A stretch of DNA of 64,000 nucleotides, taken from positions 496,001 to 560,000 of the forward strand of contig JACCIC010000037.1 in the NCBI GenBank assembly GCA_018907035.1. Direction: 5' to 3'. Position 1 is the stretch's first letter, and each line of letters begins with the position of its first letter. The notes beneath the pieces are model-generated. The model did no database searches. It saw only the letters and a program-made list of their open reading frames with translations, and was not told the DNA's origin. A program made the position numbers and the translations under genes. Below are positions 1 through 10,411 of this stretch, one piece after another. The stretch is from Sycobia sp. Sy_11. Taxonomy: Eukaryota; Arthropoda; Insecta; Hymenoptera; Epichrysomallidae.

Positions 1-137
1 ACGATAAGTCAGGAGGTAGCTTATATTTGGAGATAGCGGCCTACGTCGACTTCATTGAAGATGCAATGACAGGAGCGTTCGGTTGGGACATGTTGATTGT
101 CCAAAACCTTCATCACATAGCAGATTCGAAGTCATGA
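1..137 (+). CDS. 3' end of a secreted S1 serine protease (partial, paralog 1)
   Basis: The open frame starting at base 3 runs 44 codons to a TGA at 135-137; the gene enters from the left edge. The residues read as the C-terminal part of a chymotrypsin-fold protease: a Gly-Ser-Leu-Tyr-Leu-Glu-Ile strand, then Tyr-Val-Asp-Phe-Ile and Met-Thr-Gly, then a polar tail. The complete protease at 3481-7448 ends with the same arrangement (Gly-Ser-Ile-Tyr-Leu-Lys-Ile, Tyr-Lys-Lys-Phe-Ile, Ile-Thr-Gly). In S1A enzymes this is the last beta strand followed by the C-terminal helix. The catalytic triad, specificity pocket and signal peptide lie outside the window, so activity cannot be judged. It is probably a tandem duplicate of its neighbour, in the same orientation and about 3.3 kb upstream. 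It could instead be the relic of a broken copy. The assignment rests on the alignment to the neighbour. Confidence 0.72.
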   Translation, partial: DKSGGSLYLEIAAYVDFIEDAMTGAFGWDMLIVQNLHHIADSKS

Positions 138-638
138 AAATGCGTCAAAGTAAATCTAATATTTATAAGCAAATCTAAAAGGAATCTGTTTTTTTTTTAA
201 TTTTTTTAATATGAACACATTTACAGTCTTGTAAGCGGCTGTCTATATATTACGTAGCTGATTTGTGGAAGGAGGATAGCCACTGACGGTCAGCGATGAG
301 TTATATGGAGAGAATAGGGTCTAAGGCTGAAGAGCGCGTAGCTTCTTTTCTTTATGTCTTATATTCTCGTGCATTCATAATTTAAAAAATATATGTGTAA
401 TATCGAGATTTTTATAATCCATTTATAGATTTTGCGTTCTGTTAAAAAGCTATAGAATTTTAAGTTATTAAAGGTAGTAGTGTTAAAAAAAAAGAAAAGA
501 AGAAGAAGAAGAAAAAAGTCCATTCATTGAAGACAGCTGAGAAGAAAACATGTCATTAACATTGTATATTTTATAAATAAATTTATATTTATTCATATCT
601 AATTATTTGTATAAATTTAATTATCAAATCTCGACATA
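138..638. other. 3' flank of paralog 1, AT-rich
   Basis: This is non-coding and AT-rich. It holds a short AAG run at about 492-514 and an AATAAA at 576-581, about 440 bp after the stop codon, which could serve as the poly(A) signal of paralog 1. I see no other gene signal. Confidence 0.5.
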
Positions 639-793
639 TATGACTGTGATTTTGAAACGAGTACCGCTGTAATAATTTACATCTGCTTTGTTTACAAACA
701 CATCGTAGACCTCCGTCGCTGATTAGCACCAATATTTGGAAGCATAAATAGAGCGACGTTAAATAACATAAAAAAAAAAATATGACTGTGATT
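639..793 (+). mobile_element. 5'-truncated LINE (non-LTR retrotransposon) tail with target-site duplication
   Basis: The 13-base direct repeat TATGACTGTGATT occurs at 639-651 and again at 781-793. Between the copies lies about 129 bp ending in an 11-base A run (770-780). Direct repeats flanking a poly(A)-ended segment are the mark of target-primed reverse transcription, so this is a short 5'-truncated LINE or SINE insertion. Its last 60 or so bases, from CCGTCGCTGATTAGCACC through GAGCGACGTTAAATAACA, recur at 49911-49982, which supports a repeat family. The clade is not determined; an R1- or jockey-like LINE is possible. No protein-coding part is retained. Confidence 0.75.
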
Positions 794-878
794 CTTTAAT
801 TTATTTTTGTTACATTGACATTACGTGATAATTTTTACAAAATATATTTCATAAGTAAGCGTATCGTAGAAGAAACTA

Positions 879-881
<3 letters not shown>

Positions 882-925
<44 letters not shown>
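882..925. repeat. (TA)n microsatellite
   Basis: Perfect alternating TA run of 44 bp between the LINE tail and the first mariner relic. Confidence 0.97.
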
Positions 926-928
<3 letters not shown>

Positions 929-1260
929 TAATAATTTAGATATTTTTACAGAAAATGATTAACGTAATGAAAAGCAATATGTGATCATTGGTTGTAATAT
1001 CAACATACTTCAATATTAACCTAATTATTTAAAGACAAAAATTCTTGAAAAAATATACCTGAATAGTGCGGAAAATGCTGTCGATAAAAAAGATGACATA
1101 TCTGTATTGAACGATAGAAAACAGTTGAATTTCATTTAATGTCCAAAATTAAATTAAATTTATATAATTTTATATTAATTTCTTTCGTAGTGGTCAATAT
1201 TACAGCTCATTAGTATTATAGGTTCTTCGAAGATATCTTTTCTAAACAATTTAAGTGTAA
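926..1260. other. AT-rich spacer
   Basis: I see no coding, RNA or repeat signal here. It may contain the 5' untranslated part of the adjoining mariner, but I could not place a terminal inverted repeat. Confidence 0.5.
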
Positions 1261-1302
1261 GAACCCTCAAACGTCTTTCCTCGAAACATCTTTCTTTATT
1301 AC

Positions 1303-1945
1303 ATGGAAAGCATGATGGTGGATTATCGAGAACAACGCGGGGCTGTGAAATTTTGTTTCCTGTTAAATTAAATCTGCTTATGGAAATGCTGCCCTCACTA
1401 TAACTAGAGTTTACGAATGGTTTTCACATTGTAAAAATGTCGAAATATCAGTTGAAGACCAGGCTCGTTCAGAACTCGCGACAACGTCTAGAAGTGACGA
1501 AAACGTTGACAAAATCATTGCTTTCATTCGCGAGGACCGTCGACGAATCATTGATCGACTCAGTGAGATGAGTGGCATATCATGAAGTTCCGTTCGGAGA
1601 ATTTTATCCAAAGATTTCCACATTGAAAAAGTTGCAGCCTAATTTGTCGAACCGCCCACATCGCTCTCGTCGTAGAGCAGTTTTTGACCGAAAACGACAT
1701 CACACCAATCGTTCGCCTTGTTACTCACCAAGCCTGGCCTTCTGTGATTTCTTTTTGTTCCCTAAACTTAAAAAGGACATGGGAGGAAAGCATTATATCA
1801 CTGTAGAGGAAGTAAAATAAAATTTGGAGAAAGGGGATGAAGAGAATGTCGATAAATGAATTAAAAAAATGTTTAGAATAATGGAAGCATAATTTGCAGA
1901 AATGTGTTGTGGTCAAGAAAGAATAGATTGAAGATGATAACAATT
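1303..1945 (+). pseudogene. Mariner-family transposase relic with large internal deletion
   Basis: Mariner transposases carry two N-terminal helix-turn-helix domains, then a D,D34D catalytic core that cuts and pastes the element at TA sites. From ATG 1303 the frame gives a recognisable mariner N-terminus (VDYREQRGAVKFCFLL). It then shifts frame and continues at about 1378-1640 through a VYEWFSHCKN segment, a D-rich linker and an EMSGIS...SSVRRILSKDF helix-turn-helix, with in-frame stops at about 1582 and 1639. The middle of the protein is missing. The frame resumes near 1720 with YSPSLAFCDFFLFPKLKK, the motif holding the third catalytic Asp, and the C-terminal region runs to about 1945 through several stops. 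The normal length is about 340-350 codons; less than two thirds remains. The first two catalytic Asp residues appear deleted, so the element is dead. No terminal inverted repeats were recognised. Confidence 0.85.
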
Positions 1946-1975
1946 TGTTCTAAAAATATGAATTAATAAGAAAGT

Positions 1976-3450
1976 TATGACGAATTTCCTGTTATTTTTG
2001 AGTCTCCGAGAAGATATACAATTCAGACAATCCGAAAACTAACTGTATATCGTAAAAAAACGACTCGAGCATTAGGTCATTACTCACAATAGGTGCAACA
2101 ATGCTTCTAGTCCTTTTAAGCTTATTATAGCTATTTGTTACAGTCAAGTAATTTTTATAACGTTATTTAGGTAATATTTAAATAATAATCTAACAGTAAC
2201 AGCTGTTATCGACATGTGTCTGTCCTTAATATACATATCATTACATACATATTAATATATTTAAAATATTAGATGTTATAATTTCATAATCAATGAAAGG
2301 ATTTAAATCGTCAATATAGCATGTTTAATCTTAAAAGTAATACTAAACGTTTATGTAAATACATCAAATTTATTAGCTGGCTATGATCGAATATAAACTT
2401 ATATGCCTTTGAAACTCTGTGACGAGACAAAACAAGTATGTAAAATTTTTTTTAAGAAATTGTAATTTTGCTTATTCGAATTATTCTAGTTTTTTTATGT
2501 AATACAGTGAAATTTCCTATATTTTTAAATGCTTTGACAAAGGATGGTAAATAAAACATAGAAAACATCGGAAAAATGAAGTTAATTTTTTCATTTTTAT
2601 CTTTACATTGTTCGGCAAATATTGACATCTTGACAAGTTACCAACGATTTTATATGTTTTTACCGTGGTTAGCTTCAACGTGAGCAACATATTGACATTT
2701 TGTGCTCTATATTTAAAATCCTTACATCAACTGTACATCCGAAACTAATCCATTAAATCTGATAAATAAAGTACAGAATTATATAACATCTATCCACTTT
2801 TTACTTTCACCGTCTCAATTGTTTGTCTTTAAACGACAACTATAATTCTCTACGAATAGAATTAAATAGAATTTCGTATTACTTATACTTTCTTCTACTC
2901 TCTATTTTTGGTCTGTAGACATCAACTCTGCAGATCCTCTAGCAATAATGGTATGTGGATCCTTTTACTATACCGATTATCTTGTAATCGTCACTTAACG
3001 GCTTTAACATAAACGATTTGTGCGCTTACATACTGTGTTCTGTTTTCAATGGTATCCTACGTGAAATTATCAACTAAGAATCTAGCAAATTACATATTTT
3101 TCTTATTAACTTTACTGAAGGTCTTATTCGAATCTATGAAGTGAAGTATATCTATGTAATGCTAATAATTACTTATAAATTATATTATTACTTCTATATT
3201 ATGTCACTTCTAATACAATTTCAAAATCTACACTGACATTATTTACATAATTTTATTTAATTAATTAATAATTATTATTCGGACTAGATAATCTTTTAAC
3301 TGAAAAATACACATATAATAAATTCAATTTCCACCACAAGAAAACTCAATATTCACTATTTGTACAGTGTCTTCGTAAAATTATTTATAACGGAAAACGA
3401 ATTGACTCATCGAGCAGCCTCGATTCGGTGAGCAATATCTGTGATTTAAT
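1976..3450. other. AT-rich intergenic region upstream of the protease gene
   Basis: About 1.5 kb of AT-rich DNA with no ORF, RNA gene or clear repeat. It would contain any distal control sequences of the protease gene; none can be identified by eye. Confidence 0.5.
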
Positions 3451-3452
3451 GA

Positions 3453-3459
3453 TATAAAA
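3453..3459 (+). promoter_or_regulatory. Candidate TATA box of the protease gene
   Basis: TATAAAA lies 22 bases before the chosen ATG at 3481. A TATA-to-start-site spacing of about 30 would put transcription initiation at about 3483, at or just past that ATG. Either initiation is closer than usual, or the in-frame ATGs at 3514 and 3517 are used, or this TATA is fortuitous. Confidence 0.35.
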
Positions 3460-3480
3460 CCATGCCGTTAGTTTGATAGA

Positions 3481-6400
3481 ATGAAGCAGAAAAAATCCTT
3501 TCTCACGCATTTTATGATGGCATTATTCACTATTGTTACGCAAGGTGAGTATATAATCTGTACGAAATTTACATTGCTCATAAAACCACGAAATTCTAGT
3601 TTAGTAGCCAAAAAATATTATCACACAAATAAACCACTCAATATTGAAATGTTCAATACTAGGTACATACTACTTCTTCGTATAAATATATAGTAACTCT
3701 CTGAACTTGGCTTGACAACTTCCATCAAAATTAATCTTACTAGGTCCATAATGTGCCGTTAATTATCGATTAATTATCCGTTGAATGAAAAAAAATTGCT
3801 GCTCTCATGATTATCGAGAAATCATCGTGAAAATCTAACTGGCATGGAACTTAACCCTCGCAACAAGGTAAAATATAATTATATAAAAAAGTAACTGGGT
3901 ACATATAATTTGCCACTCTCTAACCTTGCAAGATCCTTATTGTAAAAATTAATAAAAAAAATTTTACAATTTATTAGGGATTGAAAAATAGTAACTATCA
4001 ACAGTGAAAAAAAACTCATTTGCCGTTAATTATCCGCTAATATTACCGCGATAAAATAGATTGCCATTTAAAAGAAGAAGAAATATAATTATAGAAAAAT
4101 GTGAACAGGCGTATAATTTGACGTTTATTAGCAACTCTAATATTCCAAGGTCGAATTGTTAAAAAAAATTCTATATTACAATGGATTGAAAAACAGTAAA
4201 AATTACAATTAAAAACAAAACATAAGATAGGTTGCCATGGTATTCTCTCGGGAGCTAATAGAATGGTAAACTATGTTATGGAGATCCTCTGTAGTGGATA
4301 ATTCACGACAAATTATGCCAGAAGTTGTTTTTAAATTTTTAGTTTTACCGTATTTCAATCTCTACAGATTTATAAAATTTTTTTTTGGAACTTTTAAAAT
4401 ACGGATCATGTAGAGGTTGAAAATTATACGCCTGGTCACATTTTCCTATACTTATATTTTTCCTTATTTTTCGGCTTGCACCAACGCATACTTAACATAG
4501 AGACTTTAACTTTTCATTTAAAAAAAAATTGACCCTAATAACTCTACGATCTTCGTATTTTGCGATACTGATCTTATAATTAAACGATGCCTTAATTTAG
4601 TTACGGAGCATATTTATTTGTTTCTACCTAAATTTAATACATTGAGTAGTTAGAAAAATTTTATTTCCGATCGCTACTATTGGTGCTTAAAAAAAAGAAC
4701 AGTACTTCAAGAAAAAATGCTCTTAATATAAATCTGTATTTAATAAAGTATAACTATGATTCAAAGTCATATTGCTCAGCTCACTTTTATTTTGTTGATT
4801 TATAAAAAAAACAGTAGCAGATATTCATGTCGTGATCTTGCAATAATTAATTTTATTTGCATTTACTCTTATGGCCGATATCTCATATTTATTATATTTC
4901 AATGTTTTCTATTTATATTTTAAATTATTGTCGTACGTTTTTCTAGCTTGTTATGTATGTTGAGTAGTATTTTACTTGAAAGATATTATTTTATTAATTT
5001 TTTCTATATTATTAAATCGCTATTGATTATCGTGTTAATATTTATTGCACAGTAACCTGTCACTTACTTTTGTGAACCTTACAAGCCTTAAGAAATTTAT
5101 TAAAAACCCTCAAATCTTGTACTTTTAAGTATTTTATAACTTGTTTGCGTTACTTAAGTGTTGAAAAAAAAATCTAAAACGTCTTATATTCCAGTTTCAG
5201 GATTATTAAAAGAAAGTATTGTTGGTGGATATCCTACAGACATAAAATCTTTCAAGCATTTAATCGAAATTCGAGGGAAGAGAAATTTTTCCAATGAATA
5301 CGAGCCAATTTGTGGAGGCGCTATGTTAAGTGATTTTATCGCAATATCCGCGGCTCACTGCTTCATAAATGAAGACGGAAATTTATCACAATTTACATTT
5401 TCAGTTAAAGCAGCGACAAATCTTTTTAATGACAGCGATGCTTTATTCGTAGACGTAGATTTAATCTATATACTTAGCATTTATGAAGCTATTTATATAA
5501 ACGATATCGCATTAGTCAAGGTAAATGTATGTATAGTATTTGATATAAATATTCCAACAGCTCATGAACTTTGAAGAGTCCTTTAAGATTATATAAAAAG
5601 AGATACTAGGATTATAAATCTAATGCAGTATTAAACTTTTGATCAAAAACTTTCATTTAGGTACTTTTTATGGAAGCTAAAAATTAGGAGACATGTAAAT
5701 AAAACTAATATATTATGAATAATATAAATACGTAGTAATAGAAATAAATAATAAATAAAATAGAAATAATGAGGAAATATAAATATGGTTTTATCAAATA
5801 TGTTTTAGTACTTCAGAAGAAATATTTGAGTAGATCAGAATCGAGATACTAATTTTTAACTGTTTCAAACTATCATGAGCTATAGTAATTTTTAATATCA
5901 AAATGCACTAGAATTTTAAATTAACTATATTAGAGGTTCACACTTGCTATAAATTGCTTTCTCAAAAAGACGTGTAGTTATATTAAATACTGACTTATAC
6001 AATTTTCAAACTAAAAATACATATTTTGTTGAATTATATTGTCATTTTAAGCTAAAACACGAAATAGGTATCAGAAGCAACAACAACTTAAGTAAACTGA
6101 AGTTACCAAAGACAAAGCAGTCGTTTTCTTACCATAGTGGTAAAATAGCTGGATTTGGATACCATTGGGTTATTTTTAGGGAAAACTTTACTACTGGCTT
6201 GAAGGAAAAATACGATGCCGGACATTTTGACAATTACTTAAGATATGGATTTGTTACCATACAAGACTACGAATCCTATTCTAACAATGTCAATTTATTT
6301 TTAGGCAAAATGATTTCAGACGAAAATGAAAGCTGGGGCACTTGTACGGTGAGTTCATCTACATCTGCAATATTGATTATTTTCTGCTGTAAGATTTATG

Positions 6401-7448
6401 GAAAATAATACATCATGAAATTATAAATTTTTTACATGAATTAAATAGTGATTGCCATCATTCATGGTTATACTTTGAAAAGTAATGGATTTTAAAAAAG
6501 TGGAAAAATATTTGCTTATAAGGAAATTAGACATCAATCCGTCGATTTTATTATTTACTTTTTATCATAACCCAGCAAAGTTCAGTGAATATGAAGAGAA
6601 ATATTGATAGCATTGCAATATATCATTTCGTTAAAAATTATACTCAAATCATATTTATCGTAGCAGGTTTACATGTAAAATATTCTTATTGAATTCTTAC
6701 GTACCATAAATATATAAGCAAAATCTGCATAAAAATGTATACAATATTATAACCTATATTTGTTTATATAAAATACAATAATATGATATTGAATATTGTT
6801 ATTATATACATTTTTCAAATTGTTTAAAAAAAGAGCAAAAGAGAATATTAGAGAGGCTTCTGATCAGATATAGGAGTTATGAAAAATCTATTTTTACTCT
6901 AAATTTATAATTGGTTATTTATAATTGGTTATTTTTAGAATAAATTGTTTAAACAATTTTAAACTCATAAATAATTTAACTATGTAAAAAATCAGCTCTG
7001 TTAAAAGTTCTTGATCTCATTACATATATCCATAAATTATACATATATTTTCTTTGTACCAGCTTTTTTATATTTATTAGACTGAAAGAAATTCATCGAA
7101 ATTTCTTATGTAAATTAAATATAGCAGAATATTATGAAAACTTTCTTCTATTCACTTTTCTTAAAATTTAATTTCATTTAACACTAAACGGTATTTATAC
7201 TAATAATGCAATACTATTGTAATACTTAATATAATACAACGTATTTACAGGGTGACAGTGGTAATGTACTTGTGATACATAAAACTGCCATTGGAATTTT
7301 ATTAGCAAGTGCGATTGACTGTAACGATAGCAATGTGGGCAGCATCTACCTGAAAATATCAAACTATAAGAAGTTCATTAAAGGCATCATTACAGGAGTT
7401 TTAACTGAGGAGACATTGACTTTTGAAAATCATCCTCACGTAATGTAA
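3481..7448 (+). CDS. Secreted chymotrypsin-like S1 serine protease, four exons, complete
   Basis: Exons are 3481-3544, 5201-5520, 6052-6348 and 7251-7448 (292 codons, TAA at 7446-7448). All introns are GT-AG and the phases agree (1, 0, 0). Residues 1-21 form a basic then hydrophobic signal peptide, so the product is secreted. A short pro-segment precedes the activation site IVGG (Ile28). His74 (Ala-Ala-His-Cys), Asp123 (Asn-Asp-Ile-Ala-Leu-Val) and Ser230 (Gly-Asp-Ser-Gly) form the catalytic triad. Gly224 fills the position equivalent to 189, which favours chymotrypsin- or elastase-like rather than trypsin-like specificity. Oddities: Ser27, not Arg or Lys, precedes IVGG; Gly-Asp-Ser-Gly is followed by Asn-Val rather than Gly-Pro; and the mature chain has only four cysteines (59, 75, 226, 251), so the usual 168-182 disulfide is missing. 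The tail extends about 20 residues past the C-terminal helix. The tandem neighbour at 1-137 is a paralog. Digestive, salivary or venom roles are possible; the sequence does not decide. The internal Met codons at 3514 and 3517 are alternative starts. Confidence 0.88.
3690..4470. repeat. Degenerate direct and inverted repeats in intron 1 of the protease gene
   Basis: Related blocks lie at about 3690-3870, 3871-4075 and 4080-4240. Shared words include AAATATAATTATA, CTCTCTAACCTTGC and GATTGAAAAA(T/C)AGTAA, and TGCCGTTAATTATC occurs in the first two. The block at about 4300-4470 is the same family inverted: its reverse complement contains AAATATAAGTATAGGAAAATG and CAGGCGTATAATTT, matching 4080-4120. 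The axis of symmetry is near 4250-4260. This looks like a nested or foldback non-autonomous element. No terminal repeat or target duplication was identified, so the class is unknown. Confidence 0.6.
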
Positions 7449-7492
7449 TTAGCATATTAGTAATGGGAACATTAGATTTTACCAGTGATTCC

Positions 7493-7550
7493 AATAAATA
7501 TTTTTAAGTACTTTTGATAGTTTTAATGGATGTTTGCTTACTTGAATAAA
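7493..7550 (+). terminator. Poly(A) signals of the protease gene
   Basis: AATAAA occurs at 7493-7498 and 7545-7550, 45 and 97 bases after the stop codon at 7448. Either would give a short 3' UTR. Confidence 0.6.
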
Positions 7551-8407
7551 TGTTTGTTTAAATGAAAAAAACCAGCTGATGTATAAAAGTTCTATTTTGC
7601 CTAACTTCAAAATCACAACTTCGACGCAATTTTGTGTATCTCGTCGAAATAATAGAATTTTATGCAATGTTAAAACATGCTATGTGCCATGTAAGTAAAG
7701 CATAATAATTGGAATATTTTATTCTGTTAGTCAATTACATAAAGTATATATTTTACACCCTCAAAATAAAGTTTGAAATTTAATTTATACACCCAACATG
7801 CTACGATGATAAAATAGTACACATAACTAGTACTCAAGAGATGCTAAATTAGTTCGCAAATTTTCAGCTCAGATAGAAAAGACGCGCTTAAATCACGCTG
7901 TGGAAAAAATATAATAAGCGAAATGGACGATCTTTGCACGGATGTGGTTTGCCACCTGAGTAAAGCGAAAAATCCCCTGTTTCGCGCACAAGTGTCGAAA
8001 TATTCTATTGATGCATGTTTATAGAAATGGCATTTCACGAGAACATCAAATATATTAAATAAGCTACTTTATCCATTATTTTATCAAAAATTTGTAATCA
8101 TTTCCAATGTCGCTGTTTATGTCCGAAGAAAAGCAAATTCCCGATAAAGATGAACGGAGTATACACATGAGTAAATCCTCTTCTTCCATGCGGTAATTGG
8201 CTCCCACGACTCGCGCGTTGTTCAGAAATTTGAAGGAAATCAGTAACTATATTTAAATAAAATTAAATGAGGATAACTCTGCCTTCCTTTCGCATAAAAT
8301 CTTTGATAAGCATACGATGCCTAAAAGGCAATCTCTGTTATAAAGAATGGAATCTCTCTGAGACTTCTAATACATTTGCTAAATGATAATCACGTTAATA
8401 TATACTA

Positions 8408-8410
<3 letters not shown>

Positions 8411-8456
<46 letters not shown>
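8411..8456. repeat. (TA)n microsatellite
   Basis: Perfect TA run of 46 bp in AT-rich intergenic DNA. Confidence 0.97.
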
Positions 8457-8460
<4 letters not shown>

Positions 8461-9064
8461 CACTGATTTTTTAAAAAACAAATAGCAAAATACGAGATAG
8501 TTACGAAACTTGAATCAATAAACGCATGTTTTACATTTTCAAAGTCATTCATCCGAAACGACTGTTCCATGTTTGCTGTAAAAACAGAAGCGTACAAACT
8601 TGAATAATTTTTTTAGTCACCGAATTGACGCTTCATCGAAAAATGTATTATATATTTTACGAATGCCGGCCTGATAACTAGCGCATCTACTCACGTGCCA
8701 ATTACATAAGAGGTAATCTTGATTATACCCAAGGCAGATGAAACATTGAATCTTTAAAGCATTGTTTGCCTTTACATGTACTTCATAGAAGTGCTTCTCT
8801 TTGCACGCACAAGCACTAGAATTCTATCGTTTCATCATCTATTTGTAACATTCAGTACTTATACACGTGAGAGCTTGAACACCATAGTTTTTAACGGAAT
8901 TCAAAGAATTAAAATCCAGGAAAACAAAACGATAATATACAGGAACTTGAATGTTAGATCCAGGTATACTCGTCCCACTTTTACTCTCTCTACAAATATT
9001 TTCCGAGCTCTTTTCGCTAATGAGAGCGTAATGGGGTACGATCTCGCACATGCATATTTGAGTA

Positions 9065-9069
9065 ATATA

Positions 9070-9131
<62 letters not shown>
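9065..9131. repeat. (TA)n microsatellite, interrupted
   Basis: TA run of 67 bp with a single TT slip at 9076-9077. It creates spurious Ile-Tyr reading frames. Confidence 0.97.
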
Positions 9132-9138
<7 letters not shown>

Positions 9139-9723
9139 ACTAGATGAAAAGTAATGACGGATTATTGAAACACTTGCAAGAATTTTTTTTTCTCTTTATT
9201 TTTATACATTTTCTGATCATATTCTCTTCTTTACCTCTTTCGTTTCTCTCATTAGTTTGTCAAAAGAGATTTTCCCTTTTATCTGTTGTACATATTTACC
9301 TCAGACAGATATGGTGCCGATATACAAGCTTACTAGCAGTAAATATTGATCATAGTCGACAGTTATGAGATGAGTAGTCTTTGTTTGTAATTGTTGCAAA
9401 AATTTATCTTATATGGAATTGCGAAAGCTTCCCATTTTACAATGTCAATAATTTTATAATATTAATGAAATAATATTGTAGTTTCTTATAACAGTTCAAT
9501 TCAGATTAAACATTATATCTTACTAATTAAAAAGTCACTGTGTAATTAATAATTGACGGAATATTAAATGTTATTCATTAGCTTGTAAATAATTAAAAAT
9601 AATTTCTTTAAAATTGCAAACGTAAAATAAATTGAATTCATGTAGTAAAGAAATTAAGTATAATTTTTAAAAAATATTAAAATGAAATATTGAATAATGA
9701 CAATAGTGTTTGTCTTCTTATAA

Positions 9724-9726
<3 letters not shown>

Positions 9727-9775
<49 letters not shown>
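9727..9775. repeat. (TA)n microsatellite
   Basis: Perfect TA run of 49 bp. Confidence 0.97.
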
Positions 9776-9777
<2 letters not shown>

Positions 9778-10384
9778 CTGATAGAAAATCTATCGACAGT
9801 ATAGATTAGACGCGCTGCTATAAATATAATTGGAAATAATCACAAAAAATAGTGAAAATATTTTTATACATTTTAAAATTTTCGTTTTAAAATTCTTGAA
9901 TTTGATATACATATACAAATCAAAACACTCGTACAGTAGAAAGTTTAAGAATTATCAGTAACTGAAGAATATTTTAGATCCAAATATTTGTTAATATATC
10001 GAAAAACATAAGCTATATAAACAAATTGGAAATTCGAAATGTTTTAGTGCAATATTCGTTGAAAAAATATACATATATTTTAAACGTTAATCGAGCTATA
10101 ATTTGAATATTCATTAAACTTTATGATGTTTGAGTACATATTAAAAAAGAGTCTAATAAAATATTTATTTTAAATTTGTTATAATTTCAATAATAAGTAA
10201 TTAGCGAATGCTTAAAGAAAGATAATTTATTCATTTGGCATAAGACACTCTGTTTACCTCTTTACTGCGATCAAATCTCTAAGATGACAAATTATAGATC
10301 CGCGCATGATGAGTTCTTCTAAATAGATATGGGATATGGAACTCAATCTTATGCAACTTCTCCGGTGCATTCGTTCCACCCCTC

Positions 10385-10411
10385 TGTGTGTGTGTGTGTG
10401 TGTGTGTGTGT
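10385..10411. repeat. (TG)n microsatellite
   Basis: Perfect TG run of 27 bp. It is responsible for Cys-Val and Thr-His low-complexity frames on the two strands. Confidence 0.95.

Noticed and set aside
3545..3693. Extension of the first protease exon to a 70-codon frame ending at 3693
   Set aside because: A consensus donor (CAAG/GTGAGT) ends the exon at 3544, and phase 1 joins perfectly to 5201. The rest is intron read-through.
5158..5200. Start of the second protease exon at 5158
   Set aside because: TTTCAG ends at 5200 and gives the matching phase. The Lys-rich stretch upstream is intron sequence.
5521..5574. Continuation of exon 2 to the stop near 5574
   Set aside because: A GTAAAT donor follows Leu-Val-Lys at 5520, and the next exon at 6052 continues the S1 fold in phase 0.
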